A stretch of DNA of 64,000 nucleotides from Plantago elongata (lineage: Eukaryota > Streptophyta > Magnoliopsida > Lamiales > Plantaginaceae). The stretch lies in NCBI GenBank assembly GCA_036897095.1, contig JAYMSP010000182.1:1-64000 (forward strand), written 5' to 3'. Positions 27,601 through 41,213 of the stretch are shown here, one piece after another; within the stretch, counting starts at the first letter, position 1, and every line of letters starts with the position of its first letter. The notes below the pieces were generated by a model. That model was not told the origin of the DNA, made no database searches, and worked only from the letters and a program-made list of their open reading frames with translations. The position numbers and the translations under genes are program-made.

Positions 27601-30180
27601 TGTTCGCATTAAGTAATGAACTATAGTCCCTTATTTAAATATGAAACATTTCAAGAACATGCACTTAAGTAAAAGCACAATTATTTTTTGATATTGTATT
27701 AAAGTAAGAGACAAAAAGCACTTACGCTTCTTCCTTATAAATATAATATAATAATGTAATGAGTACTCTTAACCGAATTCTTAAAGTAATTCCTTACAGC
27801 CTCGTAGTCTTTGTACGCGTAGGTTATATGAATATGAATGAGTAAGGGGCTTTCTGCCTCTTTCACAAGATATTATCAAGTATCAAGGGAGTGTATTTAT
27901 TAAGGCTCTATACACTTTTTTATATTTAGGTATTTATTTGTCTAAGGCAAAGTGTATCCTACATGATATATAATCTTCTAGTAAATACTATAACTTACAT
28001 AAGAAGGGGAAGGCCCTATATTTTTCTTAAAAAAAAAGAGTTCTTGGGATAGCTATCTTACCTACGCTCAAATATTAGTACATAGTTAGACAAGAGAGCC
28101 TTTTATTATTTAGAATATATTACCCAACACGTACTATTCTTTTATCTCTAGAGTGTTTAAAAAAACCTATCTTTATAGTCAAAAAGGATGCGCCTCATTC
28201 TATCAAATACCTAATAATAGGATTTAATAATTATGACTTAAATCATTACTTTAAGGAGAGATATTTCTAACGAAGAGAGCACCCGTACTTTATAGATAGA
28301 AGCAAGAGATTCGTATTTTACGCCTTTACCTTACAGAATATAGAGTTTAGAATGTTACTATTTACAAATCAAATATAGTTGCTATGATATTCTATAATAG
28401 AAGATTTCCCCTAGCCTTATATTTATGCGAGTACTTAATAGTTAATGTCATAGTTATATTTATATGTTAATACTCTATTTACTCTACAAATAAAAGGGAG
28501 TTATGCTCTACTAATGGGAAGATACTTACATCTTTATAGACTTTTTTACGTTAAGAGAAATATTAGTTGTCTATTAAACCGTTACTAGAGAAGAGTTAGT
28601 ATTTAATACAGGGAATTTCCTTATATACTTTAATGATTAAGTTCTTTAGTCATAGATTTTTTACTATATGCTCCTAATATGCTTGAGTTATTTCCTTTCT
28701 ATTAGCCCTATTGAGGGAGCTACTTTTATTTATCCTTACGTTTTTAATAGATAAATATATACATGGTAAGAGGAGACACCCTTCTATATTTATATTATCT
28801 ATTATTACATTTCTCTTAAAGACAAGTATACTCCAGTTATGTGCTTTAGCTTATATCCTAAAGCGTACTCTTGTACTAGTCTAACGATAGTTCTCCCTTT
28901 AAAGAAGCAAATATTTCTTCCTTAAATATATATAATAAAGCAAAGAGAAAAATTACCCATATTCTATACTAATAAAGAAGGCTCACCTGGAATAAGAGGG
29001 AATAACTCACTTTATCTAATATACTCATGCTTTGTAGGATACTTAAGGGAGTATTCCCTTTCATTTTTTTAAGCCTTTTAAAATATTTAATTATTATATA
29101 ATTATAGTATCTAAATAAGGGAAGATTTTGTATCTTATCATGGCAAAAAAAAAAGATTCTTTTAAAGAGGGATATTACTATTTAAGAACTAACATCCATG
29201 TGCTTTAGAAGTAGTAACAAATAGGTTCTTGCTTCGAATAACTCTAATTAATAAATAGATAATACACTTACATCATTTACTATAAGTAAGGGAGTCCCTC
29301 TCTCTATGTGTGCAATAGAATTTAATAATGGTAAGAACTAACTAATACTTGTATGTCTAAAGTACTTTACCCTATCTCTGTGAAGAAGAGACGTATAATT
29401 AAGTCATAAGCACCTTAATTAAGCTAGCTTTCCTTTTCATATAGAAATTTATTTATAGTAATGTATCCTTTTAAGAAAATATACCTTAGAGTAATAAGTT
29501 AGCTCTGTGATAAGCCCTATCTTATGCGCGTGTATTAAGAAGGGGAAGGCTTTACTCATACATATCTCTTAAAGGTTCTATTTCTAGTAACTTGTGCTTA
29601 GAGGGAATGCTTATTACTACTTTTTCTAATAATTATGCTTTCACATAGTTCTCTAAAGAGAGACGTTTGATATTCCCTTTATTTAATATCTTATACATAT
29701 TCTATGAAAGTAGGAGTAACCGCTTTAAATTTATAGAACTTTTATACTATCTCTGCATAGAGATATTTTCCTGTGATAAGCTCTAATATTTAATGTAGTA
29801 ACTACATTTTTATAAATAAAAAGGAAATTTTATCTTGTACTGTTATATTTTAAACTTATAATTAAGCTCTTTTAGGATAAGTAATTCTCTCTGTTATATA
29901 TAATATAAATATGGTATGAAGGGGCACTTCTATCTGAAAGCCCCTTGCGCTTAAAAAATAAAGTTTAAGTAAATAGAGTTACCATTCTCTTTCATAGTAA
30001 ATTTTATTTAAGTCTAAACTAACTATACTAAAGCAGTTATAGAATAAAAGGTGCTTATTAAGCACTAGCCTTACAGGGGGTAAGGAAGGATATTCATGCT
30101 CATACATGTACATAAAGATCTTACTAAAGTATATAAATATAACACCAAGATAAAGAGAACGTGCAGTTTCGTACACATTC
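21626..30180. other. TpA-rich, CpA/TpG-poor block (RIP-like), texture A
   Basis: The first about 160 bases still keep CpA/TpG and may belong to the island. From about 21.8 kb the block is uniformly TpA-rich and CpA/TpG-poor. No ATG frame of useful length and no recognisable element was found. A TA microsatellite lies at 25005. The right boundary near 30.18 kb is fairly sharp, with CpA-containing, pyrimidine-run DNA starting there. Confidence 0.6.
25005..25023. repeat. AT dinucleotide microsatellite
   Basis: About nine AT units without interruption, in texture A DNA. Confidence 0.9.
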
Positions 30181-30722
30181 TATACTAAAACTAAAGCTAA
30201 CCTAGCAAGTTCTGGTCCAAGGGTTGCTTACTTCTTCTTTTCAACCTTTTTTCTAGTCTCAACAAACTCTTTCAGGCTGTATAACAATATCAGCCTATAA
30301 TGAATCTTAGAAAATTGTACACTCACTTTACTATCGTATTCTGCTAGCAAACTTTAAGCAAGAACTAACAATTTGTGTCACCAACAGGATCTTTTGTAGC
30401 TAGTCCTTAGATTTTCTAACTAGAAACTTTAACTAGATATAGGTTGTACCTGAGGTTATGATCATGAAAGGAATAAGAGCGCAACGTACAGAAGAAATAG
30501 CATGCCACAAGTCAAACAATGCACGATAAATGATGTAATGTAAGCAAAAAAAAATTAAAAGGTAAGAGGTTTTAAATCTAGATAAAATAAATAATAATAT
30601 CCAAATAAAGGGTAGAAGGGCAAATGATAAGTACAGGAAAACAACGCCATATTTCTTATTATCCTAATAAAATAGAAAATAAAAGAGCATATTAGCCGTA
30701 CCTATCACTGCGGGTTTTTTGT

Positions 30723-30758
30723 GAATGAAATTCGTTAATTACGAAGATATAGACTATA
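30723..30758 (+). repeat. Diverged repeat, copy 1 (partner at 42855)
   Basis: About 36 bases that align with 42855-42889 with a few substitutions and one small gap. Both share the exact core ATTACGAAGATA. A weaker second match (CATAATTCGG versus TATAATTTGG contexts) follows some 20-45 bases downstream in each. Probably old duplicates; an alignment is needed to be sure. Confidence 0.35.
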
Positions 30759-33629
30759 CCTTAACCTTAAGCAATTCTAGTAAATACAAATAAAAATACT
30801 ATAATTTGGAAAGTAGAAAGACTGAGACATGAAAAAAGAGTCATGATAGGAAAGAAATTGTTAATTAGAACCATATCTCTATTATCAACTTAAAGGACAA
30901 TACATCCTTTAACTCGCGTAGGATACACTACTACACCCATGAGCTATATGTAAGCATTCCATTCGTTTATTTTAACTATATATACTAGATAGACAGAAAT
31001 ATTCTTTCTTTTTACTTAACTAAGGAGTCGACCTAAATGCGGAGTAATTCAAATTTTTGTCAATACAGGAAAAACTTTATCTAGTAGGCTAGTAGGTCTG
31101 CCTCTCACCTTTGTAACTCCTTGATATTTAACTTTCTCTTATCTACGAGATCTCAAATTATTAATTTCTATTTTGTTATGTTTTCATCTTTCCTTTTAGG
31201 CTGTCTTTCTTTATGTAAAAGATTCTACCTTCAAATTGCTACTAGCACTTTTCTAAACAACCTAGCTTAGATTTCTATTAATGTAGATATATCCACTTTT
31301 CACGGCCATAGGTATTTCAAACAATCTTCGTCCCTTTTTTGCATATGAATTGATGAATTGGCTAACCGCTAATGTATTAATCCTTTTTTTCTATTGTTCT
31401 ATTATATATTATAGAAGTATGCTCTATAAAATAAACTCCCTAGGTTACAAATTATATAATATAGATACAACAAAGTACACAAGTTTAACACTAGTCCTTT
31501 GCTTTGCATTTTTTAGTTATCGGAGTAATTTGAAAATCTTCAGAATATTCCCTCGCTGTCTTCTTTATTTATATGTAGTAAGTAGCTAATAGTAGTAATT
31601 TCGAGCTGCGATACCAAATCAAAAAATAAAAGTAGAAGAAGTCGGCTTCCTAAAGAGTGAGTTTCTTACGGAAGAAAAAATGTAAAAGATGTTATGTGTA
31701 TTTGGTTTTAGAACCATTACAAATTAATATCCGTTCATATATATGATTATAATCAGAGATTAAATGACTTGTAAAACGTCGGTGAACGTAGGCACAGGTC
31801 ACAACATTTAAGTAGTAGTAGAAATGCCGTGACTTCCTTTTCTTCGTCCTTGCTTGCATAATAGATAGAAGTTTTTTCAAAGCCAAATACTCCGTGTATA
31901 AACGATTCTTCATTTTTTTATCTATTTTATGCGGAGACTTGTTCTTTCTTGTTTTTCTTTATTTGCCTGGAGAGGGAGTCGTCGTAACTAATTAGGTTTA
32001 GAGCAATGAATAAATAGTTTAAGAAATGTTCTAATCCACAAGAAATCTTTTCCTTAATTATGGAAAGAAAATATGAATTCTTTTCTAATTCTGTATTGTT
32101 TGTTGTCTAACAGTAGCAGTTTATAGTCTGATTTCATACATGAATTGGTAAGATTCTCAGAAACACCAACCATAAGAGCGACAATTAAAGAAACAGAAAG
32201 TCCTTTAGGAACTACCAGTATAAAAAGAGTCAAAATAAATAGCGTAATCAAGGACCGACCAATAGCAGAGAAGAACCATTTTCCTATAAGTTATAAGTGG
32301 CATAGAAAGAGGATTCTATATACACGTGAAGCCTCCCACAGAAGATTCCTACAAAACACAAGAAGATTTTGAGAGAAGAGTACTGGGAAATCCCCTTCTC
32401 TAATATTAAAAAAAGAGGTATACGGAATATAAAAATATATATATTATTATATAAGATTCAAGGGGTAGAAGGAAAATGAATTATAAGTAAAGTAATAAAT
32501 TTTGAATTAATCAAATAGGAACAGCACCTTATAGCTAAACACGTGTACTTGAAAATTCTAACCCGAAAGTGTGGGAAATGTTGCTAGTTAGATCATTTGA
32601 AGCTTTATTTGATATGAGGTCTTTTATGTTGTTTTTAGTTCTTATACGTAACATATGTCTCTAAAGGAATCCTGTATCTTTCTTTCCTTGTTAAGACAAG
32701 TATCAGTGTATTCTTATTACTACATACAAAAAGAAAGAATGTCGGTTAATTACAAACATTACAATATATATACTATTTACTCTTACTACTCTACTGTGCT
32801 ATAAAAATTAGAAAACAGCCCTAATTCTAAAAATAGAATAAAAATTATCCGTATTAGTCATTTATTCCTATTCTTCTAATAAGCGTTTTTATAAAAAAAT
32901 AAAGATAAATTTAAAAGCTTTTTCGACTTACCCAAAAAGATGGAGTCGTTTTTTCTCGGCAAGGTTTCATTTTTTAACAAATGATGTATATCTTTGTTTA
33001 TCTTTAAAGAAAGGAAGGGCGGATAACTTTAATTTAAATGTTATGTACAATTTTTCTGTGCTTGTTTGTTGTATCTACAAGGATAGAAGTTACCGACATG
33101 AGTAAACAAACGCCTGGCACAGAATAATAATAAAGAGACTAAGAAGAAATAGCAGATACAAGTCATACTAAAAATTAACTATAAAATAGGCTTAATTCGA
33201 CTTTATTGAAATTTTACCAATACAAGGATAGCATATAATATATCCCTCAAACTATTTTCCATTATAAAACTGCTTTTGCAGCGGAGGTACCCAAGGATAA
33301 AGTATATGGGTCTATGAAAGTATAGAGAAGAAAAAAATGTTGGGATATTTGTCTAATAAGGATCCAAGATGCTATGGCGTATATTATATTCTTTATATGT
33401 CTAATTATATGTATAATAGTGCACAACACAGTCCTATGAGATTTTCTCTTTTGTTTATGAACGTTAACCTTTCTCTTTTTAATCATTATGTGGAGAAGAT
33501 TAATCCATTTTCTATCTTTTCCGAGTAGTAGCTATTGTGGGCCTCTTTGGTTTCGTAAATACTATGTTCCCTATTAACTTAACTGGTGGGTAAGAATAGA
33601 ATTCCATGTTTCTTCTTAAAAGATAGTCA

Positions 33630-33950
33630 GTGTTGAGTTTTGTAGTACTAGAATTAACAAAAAACATTGCCCATAATTTATGTATATTATGTGTTGTATG
33701 TTATGTAGCAAAACAGGTAAACAAATATTTATTATTCCATTCCCCACCAATTATGTATGCCCCATTTAGGGCATTCCTCTTTTATATTAATTTATATAAA
33801 CCGTTTCATCGGTTTTCCTTCTTTTTTAATGACTCTTTAGTATCTCTTCTGATGGAGTCGATTGAATATACTAAAAATCTATTTCTTAGCATATGTGCTA
33901 ATACCTTTACTACATTTTATGCTATTATTTTGTTTGTCAAATTCTTCTAA
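33630..33950 (+). CDS. Longest open frame (106 codons), hydrophobic, doubtful
   Basis: Open from a stop at 33624 to TAA at 33948-33950. The first codon is GTG. The first ATG gives a product of about 66 aa beginning MYAPFRAF. The translation is strongly hydrophobic, with possible membrane segments near residues 14-27 (AHNLCILCVVCYVA) and 90-106 (ANTFTTFYAIILFVKFF). G occurs 19 times at codon position 1 against 8 at position 2, a mild coding-like bias. I recognise no family. It could be a decayed exon, a short membrane protein, or chance. No convincing promoter, splice site or partner gene is visible. Confidence 0.2.
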   Translation: MLSFVVLELTKNIAHNLCILCVVCYVAKQVNKYLLFHSPPIMYAPFRAFLFYINLYKPFHRFSFFFNDSLVSLLMESIEYTKNLFLSICANTFTTFYAIILFVKFF

Positions 33951-34093
33951 AAATGAATCCTTTGTTTGGGTGTGGCGCGAGCCTCTTTCATTTTATAAAC
34001 AATAGTAGAAAGACTTACTTGTATTAGTACTCACAGCAATTATATAATTATATATATAAGAGGAGCATAAAGAAAATGAAGTTCAATTGCATA

Positions 34094-34121
34094 ACAGTTA
34101 ATATATATATGTATTAACTGT
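34094..34121. repeat. Perfect 10-bp-arm hairpin
   Basis: ACAGTTAATA (34094-34103) and TATTAACTGT (34112-34121) are exact reverse complements around an 8-nt AT-rich loop. It could form a cruciform or a stem-loop. No adjacent gene gives it a role. Confidence 0.6.
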
Positions 34122-36200
34122 CTAGTAAACTAAATGTTCCGGAATAAAGTTTTCGTTAATTTAACCAAGAAAAGGACTTCTTTGTGAATATATAATAGGA
34201 TTACAAAGGGTTCATGTTTGGAAATAGATTTCATGGAGTTTCCTCATTCATATTATTAATTCTACTTTATTTGTGTATATCCTTTGAAAAATGTTAACTT
34301 AACTAGTGTCTATTTTTTATTTTTGGGAGAAGATATCATACTTTCTTTAGAATTTCTAAAAACTTAGGATTACCTGTATTATAATTATAATACCAACCGG
34401 ACGTATACTTTTCATTTTCGAGATCCGCTTTTTAACTTTAAAATCTCTTGTCTTACTTTCACCCCTTAGCTAGTAATTTTCTAAAAAAGACAAGACTTCT
34501 TTAGTTAGAAACAGAAAAGGAATGTATGAGAATTGTTGTAAGTGATGCCTTTTCCAATTTCCATATAAATGGAGGAATGACTCTATGATCTGTCTGATTG
34601 GTACATACTATAATATGAAATGAATTATAATCCTACTTATTCATTTGTATTGTACAAGGTTGAAATTCATATATCCATAAACTTTAGTTGTATTTTCATT
34701 TTAAGTAAGAACAATAATCATATACCAAGTTCCTTTCGGCAACTTACTGACTAATTTATGTAGGCAGGGTCACGCAAATAACGAGTATTGGATTTCCTGT
34801 TTGAAAGAGTGTTGGTCTAAGGATAAAATTTAAAAGACCTAAGCGTAGTGAATGAATCCTCTTCTTTTTCTTTTCTATATGTTCTAAATTGTGATAGAAG
34901 GAATTATTAATTCTTTAATAAGACCTTTTTTCTAGAAGATATTTCTTACAAAAAGTAGGAAAGTGCACCATGAAAAAGATTCAAATGTAGATTCTTCCGA
35001 GCTTACCAAAATGAAAAGAGTAGTTAGATTTGTAACGTCGCACAAAGGATTTCCTAATAGCACGGACTTTAGATTGAAAAATAAAATAAAGCCATAACGA
35101 AGAAACACTTTTTTTTAATCTTTTTTTCCTTTGGTAAGCACCCGACCGTTGAAATGAAACCAACGCTTTCTCATAGTACTATCTCTCTAACTTAATATTA
35201 TTATTTGCGATAAGAGGGAATTCTACTCCTAACTCCTATGATGAAGCCGAATTCATTTATATTACCACACCAATGCCTAGTTATAACTCTAGAAGGAAAA
35301 ATGCTTGTCTTTTTTACATTTTTTTTACAAATATATAGAACCAAAAGGTACTTATCATCATTTTGGCAGATTGTACGTTATAGCATTTCTTACTATGACA
35401 ATTTAAGTTATAGAGGTGATCTCCTCAAATGAGCGTTTTCGAATCAATACAATTTAGCGAACCTTTCCCTTCCCTTTCGACTTCCGTGAATTACTGCGGT
35501 AGAATACTTTTTTTATTTAATTTAAGTAAAGATAAGTAAACAAGAATATATTAAAGTATAATAAAAAAGGTATTTCGTTTACATGGAGAAATATTTATAT
35601 AACACAGTATAATCACAGGTACAATATAAGACCAACTCCACATATTATATTGTGCAATTCTACGTGATATCCTAACTAATAAATACTAGTCAGTCGTCAA
35701 ATAGACCCAGTTTTTTAAGAAAAAAATGAGAATTCTAATCTAAAAAGAAAAAATCTTACAATTTACACAAAAAATATGCCAAATTTTCTTTCTTTACCAA
35801 AACAATGGTTGGACTTTGTAGTTTTTTAATAGTTTTTAGTTCTTGACGACGAGGAAGGTTTTCGAATTCGAATAAAGGTGAAGGCTAGCAAACGAGATGA
35901 TTGATTCCAGTGAAGTTTAAATCCAATAATTGTGTTACTCTTATTAGTAGTAGACAAGTTCCCATTACTAGATATCCGCTACCAGAAAAAGTAGATCGTA
36001 CAGAAAAAAATACACCTCCTTTTAATTGTCAAAGAAACAAAAGGGGTAATTAAATATACACATAGATAATCCGTAACTTCCTTAGGATAGAATATTAATA
36101 TAGCAAGAAAAGGGATTACCCACAAAACAAAGTCATAAAAAAGAAGTAATAGAACCTTCTTAAAGTGCATTTTAAGTAAAAAATTTTTGGGCTATACTAA

Positions 36201-39200
36201 TCTTAACTTGGGCTTATAAAAGTTATCTACCAAGTTTTTTGCAATAAAATAGTAATAAAAAAGCGGTTCTAAAGACCTTTTTAAAATTCTCTCCTATTAA
36301 ATACCTCTTCTTTTTTAAATATTAATTATGTAATAAGGGCATGGACAGGTCTTTTTATTTCTATAAATTATGCATGTACTGAGGTACCCTTGTCTAGTAT
36401 ACTAGTATATTTGCTGGGTAAAGTAGATAAGTCTAAAGACTAGAGGAGTACAGCTCAATTATTACGCTTTAATACTAATTATTTAATAATAATTAATAGG
36501 CTACTTAGTGTTTGTGGTAAAGGCTGCTGTCTTCGCGAGTAAAAATCTCTTCTATTTTCATGGAGGGTACTTAATCAAACTTTACTCTTTATAAGTAATT
36601 ATAAGTACAAACAATGATACACTGTGCTCTATCTTTAGTTATAAATACTATTAATAGCTCTCTTATAATTATAAAGATTAAGGTATGTATATGCTTCAAA
36701 TTAAGATGTATATTAAGGTACTAAAGAAGGAACTCCTAAGAAGTCCTTATAACTTTGAGTTTTCGTAAAATTCTAGCACTAGTTTACCCTCACACTTGTA
36801 TTGCCTAATGAGCCTTTAGAAAAACGCAAGCACTTGATTAACCCTTTTCTTTGTAAAATAATTATCATAATAACTATGCAAGAGTAAGTGTAACATAAAG
36901 GAGACTGGTAACTCTATCCTTTTTAGACTAGTAAAGGAGATAAGGAGCAATTGCATGTATACATATCTATCTTTATGACTTCAAAGAGAGGAGAGACTAT
37001 ATTATTCTATAACTATAGAAGGATTCTTATACTATTTATAGGAAGATACTTAAGAATAACTTCATTAAATTATTTCTTACTAGAGCGTGATGCCCTTATT
37101 ATTAAAGAGAAGTGGGCCTCCCTACCATTTATTTATACTATACTGCGCTAAGTTGTTAAAAGGTGTCCTTACTAGATATATACTAGTAAACTCTTCGTTA
37201 ATAAATATAGTCCAGGGCAGCTCGCATGTAAATTATATTTTAAAGAGAGGATAAGATACTTTCCCTTTACTTTATACATAAGCAAGGTATTATGGAATAA
37301 CTAGGCACGTTCTTTATAGTTATTTATAAAAAAAGATATGCACTTAAAAAAGTCTTAGTGCTAGGTTTAGACCTATATTATTAACTAAATAAACGAGCGG
37401 CTTTTAAAATATAACTCTCGCTTAACTACTAGCTAGGTATTGTGTATTTGTAGAATAAACTCTCTTATCAATCAAGTATAAAATATTTTAGTCTTCTCTA
37501 GTAAAAGTATATAAACATAAAATAACTCCCTTGCGAATACTCTTGATATAGGGAATAGTGCCCTCTTTAGTATGCTAATAATAATATATTATTATTAAAG
37601 GGTAATTATATCTCTAAAGGGGCAAAAGGGTACAAGACTTTCTTAGCTATAAATATAATCTAAATAAAAGGACAAGGCTCCTTCATATCTTAAGCGTTAT
37701 TATATAAATGCTCTCTTCTCCGTATAAATAAGTGTACAAAGGAAAAGACTACTACTCGCTATACTTTTATGGTAAAGATAATTCCATGTTTAATAGTGCT
37801 TGTATAAGACTTCTTAAAGTACTCTTCTAAAGGCTAAACTAAAGTATCTAGAGAAAGTGTACTATAAATAACTAAGCGAGTCTCGTAGAATTTATAAAGT
37901 ATAAGAAAAAGAATATACTATAACTATAAATGTACATGAACTACGAAACATTTATTTTTTAAGGGAGCCTTTACTTTTCTCTTCACCCTCTATATTTATT
38001 TTTAAAAATAAGTAAGAACTTATGGCTTCTCTGTACTATATGAATTAGTTATGTAAACTCTATCTTATACTCTCTTATAATATAAGAGCGTATATATATA
38101 ATTTTATAAATATTGATCCTAAGCTAAGGAAGTATGAAAGGTTGTATGTTTGTTTAGTAAATACTATCTAATTTTAAGTAAGCTAAGAGGTAAGCTAGAT
38201 TATTATAAGTTCTTAGCGACAAGTATTATAACTAAATAGTAGTGAGTACCCTTATCTTAATTAAATTCTTAAGTAAGTCATTGTCGAGTAATAGTTTAAC
38301 ATAAAGTATCTTGGTCTAGCGTGTATTCTCTTCTTTTATAGATGTGCCTCTTTAATGTGTGAGTTAATATTAAAAAATAATCTATCTAATAGAATACTTA
38401 AGCCTTAATCTATAATCAAATAATAGTAGTAATTATTATTCTACAAAGGAGGAAGTAACTTATATACTTTTAAAGAGAGCTTAATAAAGATTTATACTTA
38501 TTATTTAATTTTTTTTAGGTCAACCTCATCTTTATTATGAAGGAAAGGGATACTGGATTCTCTATGCTAGCTTCTTTTATTAGCTAAGTAAGATACTCTT
38601 GTAAAGAGAATATATTATAATTTAAGGGTTTCAAGGACTAGCGCTTTATAAAAGGTACCTCCTTAAGTACAAGCTTTTATAAGACAGGAAGGTTAGAGTA
38701 CTTACTATAGGTGTGTATAATACTTTAGTATAATTAAATAATTAAGGGCTTTATATGTAAACTTAGGGCGCTTGTTTCTCAAGTGTAGCTGATTTATAGG
38801 AGATAGGTAACTAGTGTACTCTCTCTTATTGTTTGTTAACATATATTTATGTACTATACTACTAAAATACTCATAGTATCTTAAGCAATTACTTTTATAT
38901 ATAAAGCAAACTAAACTATTTCTTTAAGAAAATACCTCTTTATAGAGAACGCCCCTTCTACACAAATAAATAATTAAAGAGTTAAATATCTAATTAAAAA
39001 TTAGAGCAAGAAATATTATAAGAGAAGGTAAGAGCATTCCCTTTTTTTTTTAGCATTAACTTTTTACACAAACAAGAGTTATAGGTTATGTTAGTATCTT
39101 TTCCTCTAACCCTCTCTTAAACTTAAAGAAATTTATCACTATGATAAGGGTACCTTTCTAATAACTTACTAGAAAGGGAGTAGGCTTACTTAAGGAGGAA

Positions 39201-40690
39201 AAGTAACTAGAATCATTTACAGCCCTTCTTTATTAAGAGGTACTTATTCCTAAAGGTATAGAGGTAAATAAGATACATTTTTTCTATAAGTATAGCTGTA
39301 TAAGAAATATGGCACCTATGGTATTCTATTTTAAAGGAGGAGATATTTTTGCTAATTAAGCCTAAGTTGCACAAGTATAATTTAAGAGCTCTTAACTTAT
39401 CTCACTTAAGAGAAGGGGCTTAATTAGAGGTACCTTTTGTAATTAACTCTTAGCTAGCCCTCTATATAAGATACGTGTTTATTTAATATAGCTTAATTAT
39501 TAAAATATTCCATCTTACATTTTCAAAAAGCTAAAATACTCTTTATTATCATTAAAGTACAAGGAAAAACTTTCCACTCATAGTAAGTAGTATCTATCTC
39601 CAGATATAGTTATTTATTAAAAAGAAAACTTATACATCATTTGTTATCTTATAAAAAAGAGCTATATAAAAGGAAGATAAACTAGCAATTTCATGTTCAT
39701 ACACCTGGACTCCTAATAGAGCTCAAAGGGTACTTCTTAGTAGTTAGATACTTTAATACCTTAAGTAAAGAGTTGAGCTAGTGATTAGAGTAAAGACTGC
39801 CCTAATAAGCTCTTTATACCTAATTATTTTTTTATAGGAGTACTCTCTTCCATAAGTATACGTTACTAAATAACTCCACTAGTTACTAGAGTAGTAGGCT
39901 TTCGTCCTTAATTAAATATATAGGAAACCTTTAGATTTTAACAAGGCTTCGTCAGTAAGGCCATCTATTATGTTCTAATTAATTCCTAAATATTTATTCA
40001 TTATATAAGTGGCCAAAAGGTGATATCCTAACTCATAGAAGTTAGTTATTATTCAGAGTACTTCTCTTACAATAAAAAATAATTTTAAGTATAATTGCCT
40101 ATCTTTAAAATAATTGTAGTAGTATGCACATAATGTAACTCCTAGAGAGACTAGTAGTGATGCGACACTCCTCCCTGATATATTACTAATGTAGGTATTA
40201 AATAAAGGTACTCATAGTAATATAGACTCTCTCTTTATTAGAGGTCATTGTCTTTAAACTAAAAAGTAGCTTGGTAAGTCTATAATATAAAAGGATTCGC
40301 CCCTCTTTCATAAATAATATTTGCCTTAGAGCAATTACATAACACGAGTAACAAAGGTAAAGTACATCTCTAAACTTTTATTTTATATAATCAAGGTTAT
40401 CTTAGCAAAGAGCATAGAGTATTATCACCCTTCTATTAATAATTTAAGTAATTGTTTAAGCATAAAGAAGAGAATAAATGGGTAGACTGTCTCTTCATAG
40501 CCTAGTATACCTTCTAGTAAAGCCTTTATTCATAAGTGATTCAAAAGAGTACCATGAGCTTTATTAGAGTAACTAGTCACACAAGTATTGAGAGCTGTAT
40601 TAGAGCACTCAATAAGAAGTGCTTAAGGAACAAACCTCTTTTACAAATAAGCTTAAGAATATCCTTTAATTAGTGCTTCTTATAGATTAT
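36201..40690. other. TpA-rich, CpA/TpG-poor block (RIP-like), texture A
   Basis: About 4.5 kb with the same TpA-rich texture as the other A blocks. A 22-bp AT-only palindrome lies at 37576-37597. No gene or recognisable element was found. The boundary with texture B near 40.69 kb is visible as the return of CpA/TpG and A/T-runs. Confidence 0.6.
37576..37597. repeat. 22-bp perfect AT-only palindrome
   Basis: The sequence reads the same on both strands: TAATAATAATA followed by its reverse complement. It is low-complexity, so it may be a microsatellite by-product. Confidence 0.6.
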
Positions 40691-40797
40691 ATGTAAAACC
40701 AATATTAATGTAATTACGTTTACTTTCCCAACACATATTTAAATACGTATTCTAATAACAAAAAGAGTCCTGTATCTGTATATAAAATAGCTTAGGA

Positions 40798-40812
40798 TAG
40801 CTGTGGGTTATA
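40798..40812 (+). repeat. 15-mer shared with 45502, core also at 53844
   Basis: TAGCTGTGGGTTATA here is identical at 45502-45516. The 11-base core TAGCTGTGGGT recurs at 53844-53854. The three sites lie near a start, an interior point close to an end, and an end of texture B blocks. GC-containing words of this length are rarely repeated in this window, but chance is not excluded. Confidence 0.4.
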
Positions 40813-41167
40813 GAAAACAACAGATACCAGAAAGCGGTTAAAATTATCTAGTACTTTTCAGAATTTATTAAACGTATGCTTGTTGTCTTCTGCGTTAAAT
40901 TTATTTGTTAGCTTCGTCTATACTTATCCATATTCTTATATATTACTTCTGAGTCCTTTCTAATTCTAATAAACTACACGTTCTACTTTCTTTACGAGCA
41001 TGCCCACGTCCTTACTTACAATGACTACCGTTTGCTCAACGACTTGGATCTTAGAAGACCTTGCTGAAACCCTACTCCGGGGAATAAGTTTGAACAATAT
41101 TAAATAGATTTTTAATGCTTGTTTTGGATCTGAATGAATTGACTTGAGCTAAATTTATGCCATTCTC

Positions 41168-41213
41168 TTCTATTATATGTTAGGCGTTTGCTCTTCTCTT
41201 AGCACCTTATTTC
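41168..41213 (+). repeat. Diverged repeat, copy 1 (partner at 44741)
   Basis: Aligns with 44741-44797. Both contain TTCTATTATAT, then after an indel of about 11 bases a matching GC[GT]TTTGCTCTT...TAGCACCTT-A-TTT segment. Same orientation. It suggests an old duplication inside this texture B block. Confidence 0.35.

Larger units (their letters stand above)
30181..36200. other. AT-rich block retaining CpA/TpG, texture B
   Basis: About 6 kb with A- and T-runs and near-expected CpA/TpG (11 CpA and 13 TpG in 32581-32880 by hand count). It contains the longest open frame of the window (33630-33950), a perfect hairpin at 34094-34121, and one member of a diverged repeat pair at 30723. No gene is convincingly supported. 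It may be single-copy DNA that escaped the process that altered its flanks. Confidence 0.55.

Noticed and set aside
31350-36170. Many 60-80-codon frames on both strands in the 30-36 kb block (for example near 31350, 31692, 32054, 33262, 35979).
   Set aside because: They overlap each other on opposite strands, several lack an ATG start, and their compositions are those expected from AT-rich DNA.
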